Counted from the stretch's first letter, positions 26,658 to 36,439 are shown. The stretch is DNA of 64,000 bases from Mycobacterium sp. (GCA_003987775.1 RXJD01000002.1:1-64000), one strand, 5' to 3'. The notes: generated from the sequence alone by a model not told the origin. Translations and numbers: made by a program.

Positions 26658-27427
26658 GCGGTTTGGCTGCACTTGTCGCTGATCTGGAAGCGGAGAGTGA
26701 CGACCTGGACGCGCTGGTGGCACCGCTGCCTGCAGAAAGCTGGGCGACGATGACGCCGGCACCGGGCTGGACCATCGCCCATCAGATCGGGCATCTGCTG
26801 TGGACCGACCGGGTGTCGCTGCAGTCGGTCACCGACGAGGCGGCCTTCGGTGAAACGCTGGCCGCGGCCGCCGCCGATCCGATCGGGTTCGTCGATGCCG
26901 GCGCCGAGGAGCTGGCGGCCCTGCCGCCCGCGGAGTTGCTTGCCGACTGGCGCGACACCCGTCGGCGGTTGCACAAGGCCCTGCTGGGCGTCGAGGACGG
27001 CCGCAAGTTGCCGTGGTTCGGCCCGCCCATGAGCGCGTCGTCGATGGCCACGGCCCGGTTGATGGAGACCTGGGCGCACGGGCTCGATGTCGCCGATGCC
27101 CTGGGTGTCACGCGGGTGCCGACGGACAGGTTGCGCTCGATCGCGCACATCGGCGTGCGGGCCCGCGACTACGCGTTCGTCGTCAACGGCCTGACGCCAC
27201 CCAGTGAGCCGTTCTACGTCGAGCTGCGCGGACCCGGCGGCGACACCTGGTCGTGGGGACCGGCGGACGCAGCCCAGCGCGTCACGGGTTCGGCGGAAGA
27301 CTTCTGCTACCTGGTCACCCAGCGGCGGCCGCCGGCGACGCTGGACGTGAGGGCGGTGGGGGAGGACGCCCAGCGATGGGTGCAGATCGCCCAGGCCTTC
27401 GCGGGCCCGCCCGGCGTCGGGCGATGA
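26654..27427 (+). CDS. Mycothiol-dependent maleylpyruvate isomerase-like (DinB-fold) protein
   Basis: The 257-residue protein has the TIGR03084-type maleylpyruvate isomerase N-terminal fold. The metal-binding histidine motif [17 protein letters not shown] lies near residue 40, the conserved [15 protein letters not shown] near 135, and a C-terminal SCP2-like half follows. The family usually acts with mycothiol or as a metal-dependent S-transferase. Start and MFS stop overlap (ATGA). It corresponds to Rv0036c. The last bases already belong to the 55-bp repeat that follows. Confidence 0.88.
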   Translation: MSGLAALVADLEAESDDLDALVAPLPAESWATMTPAPGWTIAHQIGHLLWTDRVSLQSVTDEAAFGETLAAAAADPIGFVDAGAEELAALPPAELLADWRDTRRRLHKALLGVEDGRKLPWFGPPMSASSMATARLMETWAHGLDVADALGVTRVPTDRLRSIAHIGVRARDYAFVVNGLTPPSEPFYVELRGPGGDTWSWGPADAAQRVTGSAEDFCYLVTQRRPPATLDVRAVGEDAQRWVQIAQAFAGPPGVGR

Positions 27428-27535
27428 GCGCGCGCAGCGCGCGAAGAGAGCCGGCGCCATTCAGCCGAGCGTCGGGCGATGAGCGCGCGCAGCGCGCGAA
27501 GAGAGCCGGCGCCAGTCAGCCGAGCGTCGGGCGAT
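27416..27535. repeat. 55-bp tandem repeat, two copies plus a partial third (MIRU-like)
   Basis: The unit begins GTCGGGCGATGAGCGCGCGC, continues with AGCGCGCGAAGAGAG and CCGGCGCCA, and ends TCAGCCGAGC. Copies start at 27416 and 27471, differing at one base, and a 10-bp third start lies at 27526. The ATGA of the first unit forms the stop of the preceding gene. Unit length, GC-rich composition and the ATGA overlap resemble mycobacterial interspersed repetitive units, so this is a candidate VNTR locus. Confidence 0.8.
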
Positions 27536-27563
27536 CCTGAGGCTCTGCCCCCGCCGAGCGTGC

Positions 27564-28721
27564 CTAACGCGGGTCGACGACGACGCGAGCGCGCGGCACG
27601 TCTTTGCCGTCGTCTCGGCCCTCGCCACCGCGCGCCAGCATGCCGGCCGGCGTCATGGGTAGCGGCGCGCCGCCGGTCGAGACCGTCGGGCCCCGCACTT
27701 CGGCAGCGTTGAGCACTCCGGCCCGCAGGCTGGTCGGTTTCCCACCGGTCTCCGGCTCGAAGCTGCTGGTGGGCCGGGTGTAACTGGTCAGTCCGGCGCC
27801 GGGGAATCCGCCCGCCGCCCCGATGCCACCGCCTGCCGAGCCAGCGCCGGCCGCGACCACGGGTTCACCGGCAGCCACCGCACCCGGCGCCCCCGCAGCG
27901 GGAAACATGCCACCGAACACCTGCGCCATGCTTTGCGGCAGGCTGCTGACGCCCTGCATGGCCTGCATCGGCGCCTGCAGCATCTCCTTGAGTGGTTCGG
28001 TGGCCCCCGACACCAGCTGCATCGGCTGTTGCATGAGCGAACCCAGCTGCCCGGTCGCCTCGGCCGGAGAGGACGCGCCCTGGCCGGCCGTCTGCGCGGC
28101 CTGACCCGACGCCTGAACCGCGTTCTGCATGCCGGTCTGCGCCGCGGCCTGGGCCACGGCTTCTGCTGCGGCGGCCGGCGCGGCCGGTGAAGCACCCATC
28201 GGCGCGATCGGCGGCGGTACCGCCAACGCCGCGATCAAGGCGCTCAGCGCAGCGGAGTACGCCCAGCCCACCCCGGAGTTATGCGGCCAGTGCTCGCCGA
28301 AGTATTCACCGTCCCGCTCGACGATCCCCGGCGTGTTCTGGCCGAACCAATTCGTAGCATTCAGCACACCCCACTCGTCGCGGTTCGTCTGCGAGACCAC
28401 CGATGGAATGACCGAGGAGCGGGCGAGCATGAAAGCCTCCACCGCGGCCTGCGTGAGGTTGATCTTCTCAGCGGTCCAGCCCACCAGCGTCTGCAATCCG
28501 GCGTTGAGTCCCGTCGCGGCCACCGTCGAGGCCGCGGAGCTCACGCCCTGCCACTGCGCCTGGGTGGCGAGGGTGTTGACGGTGGACAGACCTGCCGACA
28601 GTTCGTTGTTGGCGGTCTCGGTCACCCAGACGACATTGTTGGCGATCACCGAGGCGGGGGAGCCGGCCTCGAAGATTGCCGCGACGACCTCGGGCGGCCC
28701 GCTCCATCGGGGATCCGGCAT
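27564..28721 (-). CDS. PPE protein of an ESX-2-like locus
   Basis: PPE-type protein of 385 residues, started at ATG 28721 (MPDPRWSGPPEVVAAIFEAG). The N-terminal helical domain has the W-x-G turn (AQWQGVSS), and a Gln/Ala/Met-rich middle and Gly/Ala-rich tail follow. It sits 7 bp after the PE gene, the usual arrangement of an obligate PE-PPE heterodimer exported by type VII secretion. Position after eccC and PE matches PPE69 of ESX-2. In ESX-2 the next genes would be esxD and esxC; here only a repeat follows. Confidence 0.85.
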   Translation of the reverse strand: MPDPRWSGPPEVVAAIFEAGSPASVIANNVVWVTETANNELSAGLSTVNTLATQAQWQGVSSAASTVAATGLNAGLQTLVGWTAEKINLTQAAVEAFMLARSSVIPSVVSQTNRDEWGVLNATNWFGQNTPGIVERDGEYFGEHWPHNSGVGWAYSAALSALIAALAVPPPIAPMGASPAAPAAAAEAVAQAAAQTGMQNAVQASGQAAQTAGQGASSPAEATGQLGSLMQQPMQLVSGATEPLKEMLQAPMQAMQGVSSLPQSMAQVFGGMFPAAGAPGAVAAGEPVVAAGAGSAGGGIGAAGGFPGAGLTSYTRPTSSFEPETGGKPTSLRAGVLNAAEVRGPTVSTGGAPLPMTPAGMLARGGEGRDDGKDVPRARVVVDPR

Positions 28722-28728
28722 CGGCGCT

Positions 28729-29034
28729 CTACAGTCCGACGGCGCCCGCGTTGGCGGCCTCGGCGGCAACAGCGGTGGCCGAGGAAAGACCTTGCGCTCC
28801 CGCGAAGGCCACGCGCTGCCCGACGTGCTCGGCAGCCGTCCCAAGATAAGCGGCTCCGGCGGCATTGAGGGCCGCCGCGAACGCGATCGAGTCGGCGTCA
28901 GTCGCCATCGGCAAGACTCCGGTGAGTGCGGCCGCACCGGCCGCTGTCGTCGCGGCCATCCCTTCGCTGATGCCCGCCTCGGCCGCCGCCGACATGTCGA
29001 CAGCGCCCGGCACCATGCCGAAAAATCCGCCCAT
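28729..29034 (-). CDS. PE protein of an ESX-2-like locus
   Basis: Short PE-type protein of about 101 residues (ATG 29034 after GAGGTGACG). It shows the two-helix Ala-rich pattern (AAAEAGISEGMAATTAAGAA; AALNAAGAAYLGTAAEHVGQ). I cannot find the canonical C-terminal YxxxD/E export signal, although a tyrosine is followed by AAEH. It should pair with the PPE encoded 7 bp downstream. Position corresponds to PE36. Confidence 0.78.
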   Translation of the reverse strand: MGGFFGMVPGAVDMSAAAEAGISEGMAATTAAGAAALTGVLPMATDADSIAFAAALNAAGAAYLGTAAEHVGQRVAFAGAQGLSSATAVAAEAANAGAVGL

Positions 29035-29116
29035 CGTCACCTCATCATTCGATCCCGCCGGGCAGTGCCGGCGACAAGTTGCGCTGAGTCTAGGTTGAGG
29101 CTCGGCGCCTGTCGAT

Positions 29117-32100
29117 TCACGTTTGCGGCTCTGCGACCAGCACTCCTTCGATCACACCGTCGCTGGTGACCAACAATCCGCGGCCCGGCGGGAGCTGGTG
29201 GGCGCTCGTCCTGCCGAACACCTTCACCGCCGCCGGGTCGTTGTCCATGAACAGTGTGGGGGCGCGCGATCCCGTCATCTTCTGCAGGAACGGGTTGGTG
29301 ACCGAGACACCCGCCCAGTTGCCGGGCAACCGCGACGCGAGGACGTGCAGGCCGATCTCCCGGCTGCGCTCGATCAATGCCCACAGCGGCGCCGTCGCCG
29401 CATTCTTGCCCAGCACACCGTGCGGTCGTAGCTCCTGCTCGTCGTCGATCAGGACGAAGTGGTGGGGGCCGTCCCAGCTCTTGCGGTTGAGTAGCTCTTC
29501 CTGACTCAGGCCGGAGGGCGGCAGGCGGTCGCGCAGCAACTGCGTCAGCTCAGCTATCACCGCGTCGATGTCATCGGCCGTGTAGGCATATGCCCGCACA
29601 TGCTCACCCTGGATCCTGCCGATCAGCGAGGTCTTCGGGTCGATGATGGTGATCTGCGCCTGCTCGGGCGTGCACCGGGCCACGATCATCTGTCCCAGCG
29701 CTGCCAAAGCCGTTGTCTTTCCGCATGACTGGCGACCCACCACCAGCATGTTGGGCACCGCCCGAGTGGGCAGCGCCACCGCCTGCAGCGCGGTTTCGCC
29801 GATGCCGAACGGAAGGGTCAACGGGTCGGCGTCCCCGGCGCTACCTGCGAAGGCGCCGGCCACATCACCGAGCGCGATCCGTTCGGGCAGTCTGGCCAGG
29901 CTCTCGACCCGCCCGGCGCCGGTCAGATCGGCGATGAGTGCGCCGATGTCGCGCGTCGCGACCCGCTCTCCGTCGGGCCCCACCACCTCGGGCACACCGA
30001 CCAGTAATTCGAAGCCCTCCCGCGTGAGCCCGAACCCGGGACGGTCCAGGGTGTTGCGGGCAGCCTTCTTGCGCTCGAATCCCTCGCCCATCTGCGTTTC
30101 GTCGGGATTGCTCAGCCGCAGCTGGATGCGGGCGTTGGAGACGTTGACCAGTTGCTGCTTCTGCCCGATAAGCCACGCCGTCGCGGTGGTCATGATGTGC
30201 ACCCCGTACGAGAGCCCCTGACGGGCGATGGCGATAGCCCGTTCTCCCATCGCGGCGTCCTTGTCGTACAGGTCGCTGAAGTTGTCGACGACGAGGAAGA
30301 CGTCGCCGAATTTGTCGTCGGGGTCAGTGGTGGCGGTGCGTCCGCCGGCCTCGCGGTCCGGGCCGAACCGCCGGTCCCGGAACTCGGAGATGTCGATCTG
30401 ATACCTCTTGAACGCGGCCTCACGCGCCAGAATCAGACCCTCGATCGAGGCGATGGTCCGGGACACTCCCTCACGGTCGGTCGGGCTGACCACCGATGCC
30501 ACATGCGGCAGGTCTTCGACCGGGTACAGCGACGCCCCGATGCAGAAGAAGGTGACCCGTTCCGGTCGATACATCAAGGCGGCCGAGGTCATCAGCGTCA
30601 TCAAGGTGGTGGACTTGCCTCGCTGGGCCGTCGCGACCACCATGACGTTGTCCATCTCGGCGTTGATCGCGTGCACACGCTGATCGTGTTCCTCGGGAAT
30701 GTCGACGATTCCCAGCGGGAAGGTCAGACCGGGGTTCTGGCCGTAGTCGACATGCCACGGGCGGCCCCGCCACCGGGCTACCAGCGCGTCGACTGGTTCG
30801 CTGATTTCCAAAGGGGGAAGCCAGATTTGGTGCGGTGGGCGCGCGGGATGCGAGACGAGCGATTCGCGCACGACGTCGACGAGCTTCTTCTTGCGGAATC
30901 CGTCGGGGTGGAACAGGAACTCGTCGGGTTCTTCGGGCGCATCCGCGACTTCCAGGGCCGCGCTGTCGGATTCACTCAGCGGCTGATAGTCCGAGGTGTA
31001 GGCACGGGGCTGCGAAAAGCTCATTGCCACCGTCTTGTTCACATTCAGCGCCGGCTTTGGAACCACGAACGGTGCCGACACGTAGAAACACCGGAACTGC
31101 TCCAGGTCGCGAGGTCCGACCTTGAGCAGCGCGTAGCCGTTCTCCTGTGACGGGAGGTGCAGCGCAGCATCGCTACCGATCACATCGCGGGAGTCCTCGG
31201 CGGTCTCGGCGCGCAGCGCGACTCGAAATGCGATGTTGCTCTTGGCCTTACTGAGTGACGACAGGTCGAGACGCTGGCCGCCGAGGGTGAAGAAGACGTT
31301 GCAGCCACGGCCCTCCTGCCCGATGTGGATCACCAGGTCGATCCACTCCGGGTGGTGGATGAACAACTCGAGATACTCGTCGATGATCACCAGCAGGATC
31401 GGAATCGGCTCGAGATCCCTTCCGGCCAATCGCATCTCCTCGTACTCGTTGGCATCACGGGCTCCGGCGTCCTTGAGAAGTCGATAACGACGGGCGATCT
31501 CACCGTTGATCGCCTTGCGCATCCGCTCGGCCAGATGGCGATCATCCTTGCCCAGGTTGGACAGCGATCCGGCGACGTGCGGAAAGCCCTGTAGATCCTG
31601 GGCGGCTGACTCGAACTTCATGTCGACGAAGATCACGATGAATGTCTCCGGCGAGTGCGTCAGCGCGATCCCGCTGCACAAGGACAGGAAGTATTCCGAC
31701 TTACCGGAACCTGACGTGCCGATCACCACGGAGTGGAAGCCGTATCCACCGAAGTCCTTGGCGCGCAGGATCACATACTGCAGATCGCCGCCTTGCCGGA
31801 CGCCGACCGGCACCATCGCCCACTTCGGATCGCCCCGGCCCCGGCTCTCGGCCCAGAGGCGGTCGACGTCGAGGTTCCGCGGATCGCTGATACCGAGGGC
31901 CCGCAGCAATTCGCCTGCCTGGCTGTCGGTTTCGGAGAGCTCACCGGCGTTCGTCGGTGACCAGCGGGCCAGGGCACGTGCGTACCGGCTGGCGGTGCTG
32001 TCGGCCAGGGTGTCGGCGACGGCATAGAAGGTGTTGCGGTGGATCAGCCGGCCGTCGCGCAGCGCGAACCGCTGGCTCTCTTCGGCAAAGCCGACGCCGA

Positions 32101-33211
32101 CGCCCGCGCGAGTTGCCAGTCGCAACACCGTGATTCCGGCCATTCCCTTCTGCCCGGTCACGCCTTCCCACTGTTCTGGGGTGCCCACGTTGTCATCCAC
32201 GATCACCCAGTGCGGGCCCAATGACGGCGTCGTCGCCTCCATAGGTGAGGGCATGGATGTCGGGCTGGCGGTCACCGGCGGTGACCAGGGACCGCGGCCC
32301 TTACGGTGCAATTCCGCGTCGAGCGCCTCTTCCAGTTCGGTCGGAGAAGCGAAGACAAGGCGGCGCAGTCCGCACGCGTCGAACATCTCGTCGTGCTGGT
32401 TGTGCGGTAGCCAGACCAGCCATTGCCACTGCTCGGGATGGCGGGTGACCACCATGAGCTTCACGTCGTCGGGGCTGTGGTAGACCGCGAGTGAGCACAG
32501 CACCGCCCGCATCAGAGCGTGCAGTTCACCCGGATCGTCCGCGGTGAAGCTGAACCCGGGCTTTGACCGCAGGCTCAGCACCTTCCCGATGCCGCGAATC
32601 TTGCTCTGTTCCAGGATGAAATCGCGGAGGGCACCACCGGTTACCGGTTCCAGCTCCTCGCCGACCGGAACGTCGGGCCACTGCAGCGAGACCGCTGACT
32701 CGCTGGCCTGTTGGACACCGGCACCCAACCGGACGTCGAGGAAGTCCGGATCGGTGGGGCGTCGCTCCCACATCCGCGGACCACCGATCACGGTGTCGAG
32801 TTGCCGCGGGTTTGCGTGCACGAACAGCTGGCTCTGGCGTTGCTCCCGCGCGGCCCGCTGGACTTCTTCGCGATCGTCGTCGAGCTGACGCAGATAGCTG
32901 CGCCGCTGCTTTTCCAGTTCACCCCAACTGATTCGGCGCCCTCGCCCGAACCTCCCACCGAACATCAGCGCACCGAAACCGACCAGACCGATCATCGGGA
33001 AGAAGCCCGACTGCAACGATCTGACCCCGGATGCGTACATCACGACCAGCGTGCCGACGATCCCGACCAGCAGAGCGGGCAGTGCGATCATCAGCAGGAT
33101 GTTGCGCGGCTCGCGTTCGGGCAGTGCCAACGGCGCAGCGACTGCCACCCGCACCGGAGGCACGTTCGGTGGGGGGGTGCGCCTGGGTCGCACGAATCCT
33201 CGTTTGGACAC
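29117..33211 (-). CDS. eccC: ESX type VII secretion ATPase EccC, unsplit (ESX-2-like)
   Basis: FtsK/SpoIIIE-type motor ATPase that recognises substrates and powers the ESX membrane complex. The 1364 residues hold two membrane helices (about 37-59 and 68-88) and three nucleotide-binding domains. Walker A motifs are GTSGSGKS (498), ATAQRGKST (860) and GRQSCGKT (1159); Walker B-type motifs are VIIDEYLEL (608), LVVDNFSDL (976) and VLIDDEQEL (1255). All three domains are in one chain, unlike the split EccCa1/EccCb1 of ESX-1. The GTG start lies 2 bp after the eccB stop. Confidence 0.95.
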   Translation of the reverse strand: MSKRGFVRPRRTPPPNVPPVRVAVAAPLALPEREPRNILLMIALPALLVGIVGTLVVMYASGVRSLQSGFFPMIGLVGFGALMFGGRFGRGRRISWGELEKQRRSYLRQLDDDREEVQRAAREQRQSQLFVHANPRQLDTVIGGPRMWERRPTDPDFLDVRLGAGVQQASESAVSLQWPDVPVGEELEPVTGGALRDFILEQSKIRGIGKVLSLRSKPGFSFTADDPGELHALMRAVLCSLAVYHSPDDVKLMVVTRHPEQWQWLVWLPHNQHDEMFDACGLRRLVFASPTELEEALDAELHRKGRGPWSPPVTASPTSMPSPMEATTPSLGPHWVIVDDNVGTPEQWEGVTGQKGMAGITVLRLATRAGVGVGFAEESQRFALRDGRLIHRNTFYAVADTLADSTASRYARALARWSPTNAGELSETDSQAGELLRALGISDPRNLDVDRLWAESRGRGDPKWAMVPVGVRQGGDLQYVILRAKDFGGYGFHSVVIGTSGSGKSEYFLSLCSGIALTHSPETFIVIFVDMKFESAAQDLQGFPHVAGSLSNLGKDDRHLAERMRKAINGEIARRYRLLKDAGARDANEYEEMRLAGRDLEPIPILLVIIDEYLELFIHHPEWIDLVIHIGQEGRGCNVFFTLGGQRLDLSSLSKAKSNIAFRVALRAETAEDSRDVIGSDAALHLPSQENGYALLKVGPRDLEQFRCFYVSAPFVVPKPALNVNKTVAMSFSQPRAYTSDYQPLSESDSAALEVADAPEEPDEFLFHPDGFRKKKLVDVVRESLVSHPARPPHQIWLPPLEISEPVDALVARWRGRPWHVDYGQNPGLTFPLGIVDIPEEHDQRVHAINAEMDNVMVVATAQRGKSTTLMTLMTSAALMYRPERVTFFCIGASLYPVEDLPHVASVVSPTDREGVSRTIASIEGLILAREAAFKRYQIDISEFRDRRFGPDREAGGRTATTDPDDKFGDVFLVVDNFSDLYDKDAAMGERAIAIARQGLSYGVHIMTTATAWLIGQKQQLVNVSNARIQLRLSNPDETQMGEGFERKKAARNTLDRPGFGLTREGFELLVGVPEVVGPDGERVATRDIGALIADLTGAGRVESLARLPERIALGDVAGAFAGSAGDADPLTLPFGIGETALQAVALPTRAVPNMLVVGRQSCGKTTALAALGQMIVARCTPEQAQITIIDPKTSLIGRIQGEHVRAYAYTADDIDAVIAELTQLLRDRLPPSGLSQEELLNRKSWDGPHHFVLIDDEQELRPHGVLGKNAATAPLWALIERSREIGLHVLASRLPGNWAGVSVTNPFLQKMTGSRAPTLFMDNDPAAVKVFGRTSAHQLPPGRGLLVTSDGVIEGVLVAEPQT

Positions 33212-33213
33212 CG

Positions 33214-34704
33214 CTAACTCCCGCTGCTGTCCGGGATCGGTGCCAGCGAACCGCCGACCGACACCGCATCGCGGGCTACCAGCGCGGCGTCACGACCGAT
33301 CGCTGGGCCGGGTGCAAAGGTGCGCACCAGTGGCCAGGGTGCCTGCACGGCCAGTCGTGGATCGAGGCCGAGCGCCTGCAGGGTCCGGGGATCCGATTGG
33401 ATGCCGTAGCGAACTCCTTGCGGTGACACCCAATACAGACTTTCCCGGCTACCGGCGGTCACTACACCACTCGTCGTCGCGACGAAGTTCGCCGCGCCCG
33501 GCAGGATCAATGTCTGGTCGGCCTCGGTGGACTCCGGGTTGCGGTCGTCGCGCACCAGATGCACCAGATGAGAGTCCATGCCGATCGGCACCGGCAGACC
33601 CCGGCCCGAGACGACGGTGACCCTGGCCTGCGGATCGGAGGCTTGCTTCTCCCATCCCACGCAGATCACGGGATTTGCTTTGGTGTCAACGAATTCCAGC
33701 TTGCCGGACGGGTAGTAGTCGACATTGAGGACGTCTACCACGGGGATGTGGATCAGTCTGTCCGGGGCTATCAGGAGGGGCGCGGTCGAGCCCTGTGAAT
33801 CGCTGGTACGCAACAGATCTGCCACGAAGCTGGTGATCTTCTGCACCCCGCCGGGCAGTAGAACGTAGAAGCCGTTGACCGTTCCGCCGGCGTCACGCGA
33901 TTGGAGCACGCTGCCCACCTTGGCCTCGGGCAACCACCGCGATGGGGTACCAGACTCCGGAATGGTCGGCGAAACAAGCGGTTCCGTAGCGGGCATGGCG
34001 TCGAAGAGGGCGTTGGATACTTCGATCGGATACGTGACCCCGGGATCGAGGCCCAGGTTGAATGTCACGGACCGGTCGGTCGGGTCGATACGGGATCGTT
34101 GTCCACCCCAGATCACGTAGGTCGCGCCACGGTGAGTCGCCAGGAGTGCCTGCTTGGGACCCGTCACCGTCGCTCTGTCCAGCGGCGTCAGCGCTCCCGC
34201 AATCGCCGTGACGACCGGTGGCGTCGCGCTGCCCCGAGTACCGGTCGGCGCGGTGTCACACACCGCCCACGCCGACACGGCGCCGGCCGTGACGGGCAGG
34301 CTGTCCGGCACACCGGGAATGCCGATCATCGGGCCGGTCGGGTATTTGGCGATTTCGCTTGCCGTCACCCAGGTCGGTGCCGCGGCACTGCCGACGACCA
34401 ACCGTGCGGAGGTCAGGTTCAGCGCCGGATACAGCCGCCCGTTGACCTTCGCGTAGACGGCCCCGGTATCCCGGTTCCCGACGATCGCCGACCCCGCCAC
34501 CAGGCCGGCCGGCTTCATGATGTGCAGCAGAGCCATCCAGCCGACACCGATGACGACCAGGACCATCGACAGGGCGACCGCCGCCTGCTGTTTACGGTCG
34601 TCGTGCTTCATCCGGACAGAGAAGCGCGTGATCGCGGCGCGCAGCCGACGGTTATAGAAGAGATGGCCCGAGTTCTGGTCCCTATTGGACAGATTGAGTG
34701 GCAC
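33214..34704 (-). CDS. eccB: ESX type VII secretion membrane protein EccB
   Basis: Core component of the ESX membrane complex. The 496 residues have a cytoplasmic start (LSNRDQNSGHLFYNRRLRAA), one helix (AAVALSMVLVVIGVGWMALL) and a large periplasmic repeat domain (SAIVGNRDTGAVYAKVNGRL, then the YPALNLTSARLV motif; LLPGGVQKI; YWVSPQGVRYGI). Length is close to EccB2. It is immediately upstream of eccC. The partner membrane proteins EccD and EccE are not encoded in the window. Confidence 0.94.
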   Translation of the reverse strand: MPLNLSNRDQNSGHLFYNRRLRAAITRFSVRMKHDDRKQQAAVALSMVLVVIGVGWMALLHIMKPAGLVAGSAIVGNRDTGAVYAKVNGRLYPALNLTSARLVVGSAAAPTWVTASEIAKYPTGPMIGIPGVPDSLPVTAGAVSAWAVCDTAPTGTRGSATPPVVTAIAGALTPLDRATVTGPKQALLATHRGATYVIWGGQRSRIDPTDRSVTFNLGLDPGVTYPIEVSNALFDAMPATEPLVSPTIPESGTPSRWLPEAKVGSVLQSRDAGGTVNGFYVLLPGGVQKITSFVADLLRTSDSQGSTAPLLIAPDRLIHIPVVDVLNVDYYPSGKLEFVDTKANPVICVGWEKQASDPQARVTVVSGRGLPVPIGMDSHLVHLVRDDRNPESTEADQTLILPGAANFVATTSGVVTAGSRESLYWVSPQGVRYGIQSDPRTLQALGLDPRLAVQAPWPLVRTFAPGPAIGRDAALVARDAVSVGGSLAPIPDSSGS

Positions 34705-34749
34705 AGTCTTCTCCTTCCGGTGACCGGTACGGACCCGATTCCGTACCCG

Positions 34750-35091
34750 TCACCACTGCAGGCGGCCGCCGTACCGTGCCTGGTTCTCGGCTTCCGCCTC
34801 TTCACGCAGCGCTGCGATCGCGAGGTTCAATCTGTCGGCCAGCTCGCCGGGGGCGTAGCCGGTCATCACGTCCGGGTGCAACGTCAACTCGAGCAGACGG
34901 CCGTCCGAGTTCACCACCGCGTGCACGTCACCGAGATCCACGCTGTAGGTGACGGTCTCAGCTTGTGCGACGAGTGCTTCCCACTTGTCAGCCGCCTCGC
35001 TCAGTTCACGAAGAACCGCGTCGACGAGGTCCGCATCGCTTCCGGAGCTTCGGTCGCTGAGCTCCCTGGAAGGACCCGGCCCCGACACCAT
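34750..35091 (-). CDS. YbaB/EbfC-like protein of the ESX locus
   Basis: Product of 113 residues with a YbaB-like pattern: an N-terminal helix (VDAVLRELSEAADKWEALVA), two or three strands (YSVDLGDVHAVVNSDGRLLE) and a final helix. ESX-1 carries a similar YbaB-like protein, EspL. It corresponds to Rv0030. It lies 45 bp upstream of eccB on the same strand, probably in the same transcript. Function unknown. Confidence 0.75.
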   Translation of the reverse strand: MVSGPGPSRELSDRSSGSDADLVDAVLRELSEAADKWEALVAQAETVTYSVDLGDVHAVVNSDGRLLELTLHPDVMTGYAPGELADRLNLAIAALREEAEAENQARYGGRLQW

Positions 35092-35130
35092 GACAGTATG
35101 TCGATGGCCCCGACCAGCGTCAATTCATAC

Positions 35131-36348
35131 TCAGTCGGTGGTTTCCGGTCGGTTCTCGCCCCGGTTGCCGGCCGGGGCGGAGTCCAGTTTCACGAACCAG
35201 GCGAGGTGATAGTTCGCCGAAACCGGGTCCCCGGACACCCGGCCGTCGACGGCGGCCAGCAACATGCAGTTGAGCAGTTGCGCCGGGTCGGCGTCCGGGT
35301 ACTGCGCCAGCACCTGGTAGCGGACGGTGTCCAGGTGCACCCGCAGCAGGTCGACCTCTTGCTCGGCGATGTCTGCGCCGGACGCGACCGCTTTGGCCAT
35401 GGTGTTCACCAGGCGGGGCAGGCCCTCGCGCCAGTGTGTCGCCACCCGCAGCTCCCAGTCCAGGTCCTCGAGGGCGGGCAGCGCAAACGGCTGAACTGAC
35501 GGCTGCGGGTCGGGGGCGCCGCTCGACCACCGAGCCGGATCGCCGGGTGTGTAGGTCACCACGCGGGTGGTGGGGCCCAGGAAGTCTGCCGCGCGACCAC
35601 TACGACGTTGGGGTTCGAGCAAGTGGACGCCTTCAGGCAGGGCGATGCCGGGCGGAATCCAGCCGTGGGCGAGGTCGGTGACCAGCACTGTCGTGCCGTC
35701 CGGACGCTCGCCGACGGCCCAGCTCAGGCGCGGCTCCTGACGGGCGACAAACGCCAGCAGGTGCTGCAACCGATCATCGTCGGTCTCGGCGGGGCTTTCC
35801 GGGGGCTCAGCCGGGTGCTGCCCGTCCCGGCTCGGGGGCGGGGGAGCGGGCGGATCGTCGCGAATGGCCGGCAGCACCTGCGTCGTGTCCATCGACCCGG
35901 GCGGGTACTTCCCGTCCTCTCGCTGGGGCGGCGGTTCGTCGCGAATGGCCGGCAGCACCTGCGTCTTGTCCATGTCTCTGGCCGGTTCAGGGTCCTGTCG
36001 TAGCTGTCGCAGCTGGCGCATCGTCGACTCGACTCGTCGCACTGCCAGGTCGCGAGCCTCGTCGATCACTCTCGCTTCGGCGTCGCGGCGGGCGGCGTAA
36101 TCCATTCCGGCTCTGCCGATGGCCCGCAAATCATCGTTGGCGGCGCTGGCGATCCGCTGCAGATCCGTCTTCAGATATCCGGCCAGGATTGCGGTTTCGG
36201 AGTTGCCGGCCGACAACTCTTCAGGCCACAGTCCGCCGATCACCCAGGGTGTGCAGTCGAGTGGCGCACTGAATGTGGGCACCGACAGCGATTCCTGGGT
36301 CGCTCTGCGCAGGCGCTGACGCGCCGTGATCCGGCCGAAAATCCCCAC
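35131..36348 (-). CDS. Large ESX-associated protein (Rv0029/Rv3899c type)
   Basis: Soluble product of 405 residues with no signal peptide. Order: a helical N-terminal domain (about 40-125), a proline-rich linker with a duplicated TQVLPAIRD motif, and a folded C-terminal domain from about 195 (LQHLLAFVARQEPRLSWAVG; HGWIPPGIALPEGVHLLEP). I believe it belongs with the DUF5632/DUF5631 family of Rv0029 and the ESX-2-linked Rv3899c. No enzymatic motif is visible. It lies directly upstream of the YbaB-like and ecc genes. Confidence 0.75.
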   Translation of the reverse strand: MGIFGRITARQRLRRATQESLSVPTFSAPLDCTPWVIGGLWPEELSAGNSETAILAGYLKTDLQRIASAANDDLRAIGRAGMDYAARRDAEARVIDEARDLAVRRVESTMRQLRQLRQDPEPARDMDKTQVLPAIRDEPPPQREDGKYPPGSMDTTQVLPAIRDDPPAPPPPSRDGQHPAEPPESPAETDDDRLQHLLAFVARQEPRLSWAVGERPDGTTVLVTDLAHGWIPPGIALPEGVHLLEPQRRSGRAADFLGPTTRVVTYTPGDPARWSSGAPDPQPSVQPFALPALEDLDWELRVATHWREGLPRLVNTMAKAVASGADIAEQEVDLLRVHLDTVRYQVLAQYPDADPAQLLNCMLLAAVDGRVSGDPVSANYHLAWFVKLDSAPAGNRGENRPETTD

Positions 36349-36439
36349 CGGCTAAGCGTAGCGGTACACAGCGGGCCGTCCTGGCGGCTGCAGCGGACGG
36401 TGAATTGTGTGGCCGACATGGCGAGGGTAGCGTGTGCGC

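Noticed and set aside
30152..31150. 332-codon plus-strand open frame inside eccC
   Set aside because: The opposite strand encodes conserved ESX ATPase motifs throughout, so this frame is not a gene.
29117..33211. FtsK/SpoIIIE DNA translocase instead of EccC
   Set aside because: The ATPase domains are FtsK-like, but three P-loop domains in one chain, EccB directly upstream and PE/PPE downstream identify it as EccC.
27564..34704. Assignment to ESX-1
   Set aside because: ESX-1 has eccC split into two genes and an esxB-esxA pair after the PPE gene. Here eccC is a single gene and no Esx pair follows; ESX-2 order fits better.
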